From: a bacterium
GTDB lineage: Bacteria > Patescibacteriota > Gracilibacteria > JAHISY01
Direction of reading: 5' to 3'
DNA: 64,000 nt
Assembly: GCA_021779375.1 (NCBI GenBank)
Contig: JAJYAT010000002.1
Coordinates: 116,373 to 180,372 of the forward strand
The notes below the pieces were generated by a model. That model was not told the origin of the DNA. It made no database searches and worked only from the letters and a program-made list of their open reading frames with translations. The position numbers were made by a program, and so were the translations under genes. Shown piece after piece: positions 1-7,575 of this stretch. The number at the start of each line of letters is the position of its first letter. The first letter of the stretch is position 1.

Positions 1-128
1 CTGGCTACGAATACGGCCTACACCGCATCGGCAATTTCCAAATTTATATTTCGAGCGGCACAGGCGTCTGGGGACCGACTGAGCGCAACGGCAGTCGTTC
101 TGAGATTGTCGCGATTAAGTTGAGATAG
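1..128 (+). CDS. C-terminal fragment of a metallophosphoesterase-like protein
   Basis: Only the last 41 codons are present, read from base 3 to the TAG at 126-128; the gene enters from the left edge. The tail contains GLHRIGNFQIYIS followed by SGTGVWGP, then ends SEIVAIKLR. A pattern of Gly-Leu, a short strand ending in a Ser-rich turn and a Gly-x-Trp-Gly segment, closing with a hydrophobic strand, resembles the C-terminus of calcineurin-like phosphoesterases of the YkuE/YaeI type. No catalytic residues lie within the fragment, so the family call rests on this tail alone. It ends about 14 bases before the -35 box of the ncRNA candidate on the same strand. Confidence 0.45.
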   Translation, partial: GYEYGLHRIGNFQIYISSGTGVWGPTERNGSRSEIVAIKLR

Positions 129-141
129 GCTAAAAACAGTT

Positions 142-170
142 TTGCAATTTTGGTAAAATTTTGGTAAAAT
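142..170 (+). promoter_or_regulatory. Sigma70-type promoter of ncRNA copy A
   Basis: The -35 box TTGCAA is at 142-147 and the -10 box TAAAAT at 165-170, separated by exactly 17 bp. The same boxes and spacing precede the second copy of the ncRNA on the other strand at 54632-54660 (TTGCAA, 17 bp, TAGAAT). The predicted start is near base 177. Confidence 0.65.
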
Positions 171-176
171 ATACGC

Positions 177-325
177 GTTCCTTTACTGAGATTGTCTGAT
201 TTGAAATTCGCTCGTCGAATCAAAAATCTCTCAATCACTCACTCTTCAATCCTCGGATTGCTGAATGAAATCAGGACTGGAGCCAAAAACAAAAATAGCT
301 CAGCCAAATAGGTCGAGCTATTTTT
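177..325 (+). ncRNA. Two-hairpin small RNA candidate, copy A (149 nt)
   Basis: The segment runs from the predicted start near 177 to an intrinsic terminator at 291-325. A copy of identical length lies on the opposite strand at 54477-54625. The 5' part is conserved to TTTACTGAGATTGTCT, then comes a 33-nt segment that differs completely from copy B, then the 3' part is nearly identical again. An outer stem pairs GAGATT (188-193) with AATCTC (225-230). Inside it, copy A has the apical hairpin ATTCG (206-210)/CGAAT (216-220). A second hairpin pairs CAATCC (247-252) with GGATTG (255-260). There is no convincing ORF. I do not recognise it as 6S RNA, tmRNA, RNase P RNA or SRP RNA. It ends 16 bases from the convergent gyrB stop. 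Confidence 0.6.
291..325 (+). terminator. Intrinsic terminator of ncRNA copy A
   Basis: An 11-bp perfect stem pairs AAAAATAGCTC (291-301) with GAGCTATTTTT (315-325), and the T-tract is the 3' arm. The arms are symmetrical, so it could also act on gyrB transcripts coming from the other strand. The same hairpin closes copy B at 54477-54511. Confidence 0.7.
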
Positions 326-341
326 GCGTAAAGTGCCTAAT

Positions 342-2330
<1,989 letters not shown>

Positions 2331-2333
2331 TTA

Positions 2334-2387
2334 GGTAAGGAGTAAGTTGTAAGTCGTAAGGAATAAGTTTTAAGTAGTAAGAAAAAA
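2334..2387. repeat. Degenerate 7-bp tandem array in the gyrB leader
   Basis: Read on the + strand, successive heptamers are GGTAAGG, AGTAAGT, TGTAAGT, CGTAAGG, AATAAGT, TTTAAGT, AGTAAGA: the core TAAG recurs every 7 bp while the flanks vary. In the gyrB sense the unit is CTTANNN and the array ends 3 bases from the ATG. Related arrays occur at 10290-10330, 42672-42730 and 63611-63636. Confidence 0.7.
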
Positions 2388-2538
2388 CTTAGTCCTTATT
2401 TCTTAATATTTAATTCTTTTCCCGCGGATTTTAGCAGACGAGCAAGCTCGCGCCAATTTCAGCCGATTTTTGGCATAGTTTTCAATTTGACCAGCCAAAA
2501 AAAGAATTTAGAATCCTGTCAAATCTCCCAAATATCTC

Positions 2539-2991
2539 ATGAACGACTCGAACAGCCTAGCGCCAATCACAATCAAAAAACTTACAAAAGCGGAGGTCCC
2601 CGATTTTTTTGCAGTGATAAAAAAACTGCGAGCGCAGCTCAGCAAAAAAGATCTGCAAAAACGACTAACAGCAATCGAACGTATTCCTGGGCACTATTTT
2701 TGGGGTGCGATTCGCGGCAATCAAAAAGTCGGTTTTTGTCACGCCAGCATCAATGTCAATCTCTCGCCTGGTGGCAAGGATATTTATCTGAATGATTTAA
2801 TCGTCGCGGAAAACGACCGCAGTGGCGGTGTCGGTAGCAAACTACTCGGTGAAGTCCAAAAAATCGCCAAGCTCAAAGGGTGCAAACGCATCCTCGTCAC
2901 TGTCCGCACCGACAACCTGACCGCGTTGAATTTTTATCGTAAAAAAGGTTTTGGGGAGGGATACGGAATCAGGCTTGCCAAAGAATCATAA
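2539..2991 (+). CDS. GNAT-family N-acetyltransferase
   Basis: A 150-residue protein with the GNAT fold signature. The acetyl-CoA-binding loop is seen as NDRSGGVGSKLL (motif A, close to Q/R-x-x-G-x-G/A), followed by the helix EVQKIAKLKGCKRI, and motif B is LNFYRKKGF near the C-terminus. The substrate cannot be predicted: it may be a small molecule, a peptide N-terminus or a ribosomal protein. It is followed on the same strand by the ATP-grasp gene at 3051 and the DUF1704 gene at 3980, and may belong with them. Its N-terminus has more Lys than is usual for the family. A longer overlapping reading frame at 2487-2795 is out of frame and is not taken as a gene. Confidence 0.75.
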   Translation: MNDSNSLAPITIKKLTKAEVPDFFAVIKKLRAQLSKKDLQKRLTAIERIPGHYFWGAIRGNQKVGFCHASINVNLSPGGKDIYLNDLIVAENDRSGGVGSKLLGEVQKIAKLKGCKRILVTVRTDNLTALNFYRKKGFGEGYGIRLAKES

Positions 2992-3050
2992 AATCAGCGA
3001 TTTCTTTTCGTGACAGCAATGAGTAAAATTGCGCCGTCCTAACTTTTTCA

Positions 3051-3935
3051 ATGCAGCTCATCCTGATCAATGATGGTCACAACCCTGAATGCGAGGAACT
3101 AATCGTGGCAGCTGCAAAGAAAAGGAAAATTCCAGTCGAAGTCACCAACTCAAAAATTCGCACTGAATCGGTCGCACCTTTTCGACCTATCAAAAAAACA
3201 CTGGTCTACCGCATCGCGACTAATCCTATTGAGGAATTACTCGAAACAATTTTGATTGGCAAGGGCGCAGTCTCGCTGCGCGAGGCAGATCAGCTTACGA
3301 ATAAGTCTGATTTAAATCTCTTAATGATGCGCAAGGGCAAGTTGCGCATGAATATGTTTTTGAGCAAAAACAAAATCGCCACGCCTGAAACAATTTTTTC
3401 TAATGCGACTGATTCTAAAAGCTTAAAAGAGATTATCAAAAAGCTCGGCCTCCCGCTGCTGATCAAGACGCTCGACAGCAGCCGCGGCAAAGGCGTGATC
3501 CTGATTGATTCTTTTTTTGGGCTGCGCTCCTCGGTCGAAGCCTGGCAAGAAAAAGAAATCCCTTTTCTCTACCAAAAATTTATTCAGGAAGCGACAGGCA
3601 GCCACATCCGCGCCATTGTTTTGGACGGTCGCCTAATCTGCGCTTACCGAAAATCAGTCCCCAAGCAATCTGATTTTCGTTCGAATGCTTCGGGCGGACT
3701 GTCGGCCAATAAACTAATCAAGCTCAGCCCGACGACTGAAAAATTGGCGATTGAGACAGTCAACGCTTCCGGTCTGGCTTTCGGCGGGGTGGATTTGATT
3801 AAATTAAATCAACAAGATTATTGCGTCGCCGAAGTGAATTTCCCTTTCAATTTCGCCCGCAGTGCCAAGCTCGGAAAATTCGATGTAGCTGGAAAAATGC
3901 TCGATTACCTCGTCGCGAAAGCGCAGCGAAGCTGA
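3051..3935 (+). CDS. RimK-like ATP-grasp ligase
   Basis: A 294-residue protein with the ATP-grasp fold. Residues ~90-120 are the pre-grasp helix segment (MMRKGKLRMNMFLSKNKIATPET). The ATP-binding lysine strand is LPLLIKTLDSSRGKGV, with the glycine loop SSRGKG, and the acidic metal ligands lie near GVDLI and EVNFPF. Relatives ligate a carboxylate to an amine with ATP (RimK glutamylation of S6, glutathione-synthase-like ligases). A TAAAAT box at 3024-3029 lies just upstream. The gene directly downstream encodes a DUF1704 metallopeptidase, a pairing seen in other bacteria where a ligase of this kind stands next to a QEGLA-motif protein. One plausible reading is that one enzyme adds and the other removes a residue from a protein or peptide tail; this is inference. 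Confidence 0.75.
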   Translation: MQLILINDGHNPECEELIVAAAKKRKIPVEVTNSKIRTESVAPFRPIKKTLVYRIATNPIEELLETILIGKGAVSLREADQLTNKSDLNLLMMRKGKLRMNMFLSKNKIATPETIFSNATDSKSLKEIIKKLGLPLLIKTLDSSRGKGVILIDSFFGLRSSVEAWQEKEIPFLYQKFIQEATGSHIRAIVLDGRLICAYRKSVPKQSDFRSNASGGLSANKLIKLSPTTEKLAIETVNASGLAFGGVDLIKLNQQDYCVAEVNFPFNFARSAKLGKFDVAGKMLDYLVAKAQRS

Positions 3936-3944
3936 ATCGTTACC

Positions 3945-3973
3945 TTGCTTTTTCGGAGTCTTTAGGCTAAAAT
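3945..3973 (+). promoter_or_regulatory. Promoter with -10 abutting the DUF1704 start (leaderless)
   Basis: TTGCTT at 3945-3950, 17 bp, TAAAAT at 3968-3973. Only 6 nt separate the -10 box from the ATG at 3980, so transcription should begin at or next to the A of the start codon. Confidence 0.65.
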
Positions 3974-3979
3974 AACCTG

Positions 3980-5359
3980 ATGAGCGAAAAGCCGAGTAAA
4001 AATTCCGAGAGTCAAATTTTGGACGAGCGGTGGCGTAAAAAATTTGAAGCAATTGGCAACGTGGATTCACACCTTTGGCTTGAGTGTAAAAATCAAAAAG
4101 AGGAAAAACCAAAATTTTTGAGCGGCGCGATTGAAAATCCACGCCTCGCCTACAACAAACTCGACGTGCAACGCCTCACTAATCTCAAAATTGCTTTTTC
4201 AAATTTGAAGCAGGAAATTTTGGCGGAAGAAAATGACCCGACCATTCGAGAAATTTACGATTGGAAAATTAACGAGAAAATCAGCGAAGTGAAAATGCTC
4301 CTCGCAAGCGCGCATGGCGATATGCCGAAATTTTCCGAATATTCCCGCGCCGTTTTCGGGGCGCCTGATTTGCAAATTTTTGCGCATACAATTGAATCGC
4401 TAAAAAATGAACTCGCTCTCGTGCAAAATTCTACTAATCCCAAACTCGTACAGGCCGCAGCCGAACTCGAAAAAGTTTTGCCGCGTTTCGTCGCGACTGA
4501 AAAATCAGAACTCGAGATTCCCCCGCCCACACCCGAGACTTTCGTAAATCTGCGTAACGCTGTACGCACAAAATTCAAAAATTTACTGGAAATCGTCGAT
4601 GAGGGAAAACCAAAATACAGCTCCGAAGATTTGGCGGAAACTTTTGATAAAGCCTTACCAGAAATCAAAGCTAAAGATTGGGAGAGCGTTTTGGACCCCG
4701 ATAAATTGGTCATCAGTATTGAAGACGAAAAAAATCAAGTTTCAATTCCAACGGGAAAATCCTATTTGGTCACGCGAGTAAAAAATTTACTGCTCCACGA
4801 AATCGGTTGCCACATAGGTCAAATCACGGGCGGACGCCGCTCGCGCCTGCAATTACTCGGCATCGGTCTCGATCACAACATGAAGGGTTTCGAGGGTATC
4901 GCGACATTCGCCGGCAGTCTCGCAGCTAATCCGGAAAAATTTGAAAAATACGAAGAACTCGATCGCCATCTCGCAATCAGCCTCGGCGTCGGACTCGATG
5001 GCAAACCGCGCAATTTTCGAGAAGTTTTTGAGATTATGCAAAAGTATTATTTTTTTCAAGAAATCAAAGCGCGGAAAGATCCAGAGACCGCGATGAAAAA
5101 CTCACAAAATAAAGCCTGGCTGCGCTGCGTGCGAACTTTTCGCGGGAGTGATTGCACGACACGCGGTGCGATCTTTACTAAAGACATCGTTTATTCTGAA
5201 GGCAATATCGGTGTCTGGGATGTTTTCAGTAAGAATCCAGGATTGCTTGAAAAAATCGAAATTGGCCGTTTCGACCCGACTAACCCGCGCCACCTTATCG
5301 TTCTTGCGAAACTACAGCTCGGTATCTCGAACGAAAATTTGGCTGCACTCGAGAAATAA
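3980..5359 (+). CDS. DUF1704 (QEGLA-motif / tyrosine carboxypeptidase-like) metalloprotein
   Basis: A 459-residue protein of the DUF1704 family, the bacterial relatives of the KIAA0895/MATCAP tubulin carboxypeptidases. The zinc site is visible around residue 273: HEIGCH in the context LLLHEIGCHIGQITGGR (HExxxH rather than HExxH), followed about 25 residues later by FEGIATFAG, the EG[IL]A motif that supplies the third ligand (Glu). The N-terminal half is helical and charged. Family members are often mislabelled flavohemoglobin expression-modulating proteins; peptidase activity is inferred from the eukaryotic relatives. It has its own promoter with no room for a 5' leader. Together with the preceding ATP-grasp gene it makes a candidate ligase/carboxypeptidase couple. 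Confidence 0.8.
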   Translation: MSEKPSKNSESQILDERWRKKFEAIGNVDSHLWLECKNQKEEKPKFLSGAIENPRLAYNKLDVQRLTNLKIAFSNLKQEILAEENDPTIREIYDWKINEKISEVKMLLASAHGDMPKFSEYSRAVFGAPDLQIFAHTIESLKNELALVQNSTNPKLVQAAAELEKVLPRFVATEKSELEIPPPTPETFVNLRNAVRTKFKNLLEIVDEGKPKYSSEDLAETFDKALPEIKAKDWESVLDPDKLVISIEDEKNQVSIPTGKSYLVTRVKNLLLHEIGCHIGQITGGRRSRLQLLGIGLDHNMKGFEGIATFAGSLAANPEKFEKYEELDRHLAISLGVGLDGKPRNFREVFEIMQKYYFFQEIKARKDPETAMKNSQNKAWLRCVRTFRGSDCTTRGAIFTKDIVYSEGNIGVWDVFSKNPGLLEKIEIGRFDPTNPRHLIVLAKLQLGISNENLAALEK

Positions 5360-5536
5360 TCACTTTGGAAATTGCAGGATTCGCAGAAGAAGATTTGAGA
5401 GCGGCCGAAAAAACCGGAAATCACTTCAAACACTAAAAACAATAGGAACGGTAAGACCACTGTTTTCCTCACTCAAAACCCGGCCGAATAAAACCAGCCC
5501 TCTTCGCAAACAGCTCAATGATAAATCATAAGATAT

Positions 5537-5568
5537 TCACTCATTCAATCATTGGCTCATTTCCTCAG
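5537..5568. repeat. Degenerate 8-bp tandem array over a gene 3' end
   Basis: Four octamers TCACTCAT, TCAATCAT, TGGCTCAT, TTCCTCAG follow each other. The array covers the stop codon (5557-5559) of the ppdK 3' remnant. Similar 8-bp arrays lie over or next to the ends of pyrF, the LCP gene and atpC. Confidence 0.6.
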
Positions 5569-5665
5569 TGCCGCCTGCGCCGCCGCGAGTCGCGCAATCG
5601 GGACACGGAAGGGTGAGCAAGAAACATAGTTCATGCCGACGCGGTGACAAAATTCGACTGAGGCT
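5557..5665 (-). pseudogene. ppdK: Duplicated 3' end of ppdK (remnant)
   Basis: About 100 bp here match the 3' end of the intact ppdK at 7579-7680 with few differences. Translated on the minus strand, the remnant gives [18 protein letters not shown] and then [17 protein letters not shown] before a TGA, while the intact gene ends AALR and then TAG. Homology stops abruptly at the upstream side (base 5665). Between remnant and intact copy lie the Fic gene and a DUF4145 gene. The simplest reading is that this module was inserted at the 3' end of ppdK and brought, or regenerated, a new gene end, leaving the old one displaced. Confidence 0.8.
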
Positions 5666-5685
5666 AAAAAGTTTGTATGCATCCG

Positions 5686-5723
5686 TTGACTCAATAGATA
5701 CAAACATGTATACTTTGTATACA
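5686..5723 (+). promoter_or_regulatory. fic promoter with overlapping palindromic operator
   Basis: TTGACT (5686-5691), 17 bp, TATACT (5709-5714). A 17-bp palindrome with arms TGTATAC and GTATACA around TTT covers the -10 box at 5707-5723. A repressor bound there would block the promoter. The Fic protein itself has a C-terminal winged-helix-like segment, so autoregulation is possible but inferred. Confidence 0.6.
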
Positions 5724-5746
5724 ATCATTTAAAGTTAGATACAAAA

Positions 5747-6895
5747 ATGCACCCAGTAATTATTGGCACATATCGTGAGCAAAAAGATGGGTTCAAAGCC
5801 TTTATTCCAAACTCTTTCCCGCCAAAAGAAGGTTTTGAATTTAACGCAAAAATTTTAAAGAAAAACGACCAAGCTACTCGACTCCTGGGAAAACTCGACG
5901 GCATTACTAAATTACTGCCAGATGCTGATTTTTTTCTGCTGATGTACTTACGCAAAGATGCCGCATCTTCGAGTCAAATTGAGGGAACCCAGGCTACAAT
6001 GATTGATGCAATCGAAGCCGAAGCCAAAGTAAACGCAAATATTCCGGAAGATGTTGACGATATCTTGCATTACATCCAAGCTTTGAATTATGGAATTAAA
6101 CGCGTAACGACAGAAGATTTTCCAATTTCGCTGCGCTTTTTACGCGAGCTGCACCAAAAATTGATGAACCAGGCGCGCGCCACGCACTTTTCTGATCCGG
6201 GAGAATTTCGTAAAACTCAAAACTGGATTGGGGGTACACGACCGGACAACGCTCGTTTTGTACCACCACCCGTACATGAGATGAATCTCGCGCTAACTGA
6301 TTTGGAAAAATTCATACATTCCGATGACGCAACCCTGACTCTAATCAAAGCTGCGCTGTTGCATGCCCAGTTCGAAACCATTCACCCTTTCCTCGATGGC
6401 AATGGACGCACCGGAAGGATGCTCATCACTTTTTATTTATGGAAAGAGGGATTCCTTGAAAAACCAGTTTTGTTTTTGTCGTCGTTTTTCAAAAAACACC
6501 AAAAACTTTATTACGAAAAGCTTTTTGGCTATCACAACGGTGGAATAACGGAATGGGTCGATTTCTTTCTAGACGGAGCCATAGAGATCGCCAACGAAGC
6601 AATCGATATAGTGGGCGCAATCACAGAGCTACGAAAACAGGATAACCAAAAAATTCAAAAACTTGGAGCGCGCGCCTCGGAAAGCGCAACTATTATTTTG
6701 CCGAAACTTTATGGTCAGCCGATTGTGAATGTCGCGACTGTGCAATCTTGGACTAAATTCACGCGAGCCGGAGCACAACGCGTAATTGATCGCTTTATCG
6801 CGATGGAAATTTTGGCACCAAAAGATCAGGATAAAAAATATGGACAGTCGTATGCTTATAAAAAATATTTGGAGATATTTAACAGTCATAATTAA
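5747..6895 (+). CDS. Fic family protein (AMPylase) with N-terminal inhibitory motif
   Basis: A 382-residue Fic protein, predicted to transfer AMP from ATP to a target hydroxyl. The catalytic loop is HPFLDGNGRTGR (the H-P-F-x-x-G-N-G-R-x-x-R form) near residue 210. An N-terminal Fic_N region carries SSSQIEGT, matching the [S/T]xxxE[G/N] inhibitory helix motif of class II Fic proteins, so activity is probably self-restrained. The C-terminal ~90 residues (TKFTRAGAQRVIDRFIAMEIL) look like a winged helix, as in many stand-alone Fic regulators. It is followed after 10 bp by a DUF4145 gene and has its own operator-like promoter. The pair lies between two copies of the ppdK 3' end, which marks it as an acquired module. 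Confidence 0.9.
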   Translation: MHPVIIGTYREQKDGFKAFIPNSFPPKEGFEFNAKILKKNDQATRLLGKLDGITKLLPDADFFLLMYLRKDAASSSQIEGTQATMIDAIEAEAKVNANIPEDVDDILHYIQALNYGIKRVTTEDFPISLRFLRELHQKLMNQARATHFSDPGEFRKTQNWIGGTRPDNARFVPPPVHEMNLALTDLEKFIHSDDATLTLIKAALLHAQFETIHPFLDGNGRTGRMLITFYLWKEGFLEKPVLFLSSFFKKHQKLYYEKLFGYHNGGITEWVDFFLDGAIEIANEAIDIVGAITELRKQDNQKIQKLGARASESATIILPKLYGQPIVNVATVQSWTKFTRAGAQRVIDRFIAMEILAPKDQDKKYGQSYAYKKYLEIFNSHN

Positions 6896-6905
6896 TGAAA
6901 ACATT

Positions 6906-7574
6906 ATGCAATACTCAAAAACAATATCGTTAGATTGTCCGCACTGCAACACAAAATGTCAATTCATACAAATCGATGCAAGCCATCATTTTTGTGACAG
7001 GGACAACCTGCACCACATCGCTTATGTTTGCACGAATTGTCATGGAGTAATCGCAACCAAATGGAACGCAAACACAAAAGACTCATCTAATTTCCAAAGA
7101 AACCCGTCTGGCTATAATCAGCAATTGAAAATTTATTATCCTGCCGTTGGAGATTGGAAACCGCGAGTTAAGTTGAACTCAATCCAAAATGAAGATGTTA
7201 AAAATGATTTTCAAGAAGCAATCGACGCCTACAATAATGGGCTTTTCAATTCCTGCATGATGATGGCTCGGCGAGCAATTCAACAAGAAATGATTGCGAA
7301 AAAAGCAAAGGGTTCGAATTTATATCAGCAAATTGAGTCAACTGGAATTTCAGCAAAATTAAAAGCACTGCTCCACAAAATCAAAAACTTTGGGAACAAT
7401 GGCGCTCATCCCGATTTTTGTTTGTTCGACGAGAACGGCGATAAAATTGATGACAAAAAAGGATTCTCAAAACTAAGTTTGGAATTTTTGGACAGATATT
7501 TTGCAAACGAGTACGAAATAGATTCTTTGGTGGCAAGCGCACCAAGAAGCGAGAAGGAAAAAGAAGGCGAATAA
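6906..7574 (+). CDS. DUF4145-like protein with N-terminal zinc ribbon
   Basis: The start is taken at the ATG at 6906, 10 bp after the fic stop; the open frame extends further upstream but inside fic. The 222-residue protein begins with a probable zinc ribbon (CPHC at residues ~11-14 and CTNC ~30 residues later). The rest is helical: EAIDAYNNGLFNSCMMMARRAIQQEMIAKKAKG is followed by NFGNNGAHP, the pattern of DUF4145 proteins, which are HEPN-like and commonly sit beside restriction or defence genes. It ends 1 bp from the convergent ppdK stop. The function is unknown; association with Fic suggests a two-gene defence or toxin unit, which is inference. Confidence 0.65.
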   Translation: MQYSKTISLDCPHCNTKCQFIQIDASHHFCDRDNLHHIAYVCTNCHGVIATKWNANTKDSSNFQRNPSGYNQQLKIYYPAVGDWKPRVKLNSIQNEDVKNDFQEAIDAYNNGLFNSCMMMARRAIQQEMIAKKAKGSNLYQQIESTGISAKLKALLHKIKNFGNNGAHPDFCLFDENGDKIDDKKGFSKLSLEFLDRYFANEYEIDSLVASAPRSEKEKEGE

Positions 7575-7575
7575 T

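Noticed and set aside
177..325. 6S RNA, tmRNA, T-box or riboswitch as identity of the ncRNA candidate
   Set aside because: The 5' and 3' ends do not pair into a long rod as in 6S RNA, there is no tRNA-like end or tag ORF, no T-box sequence, and no gene in the right sense directly downstream of either copy.
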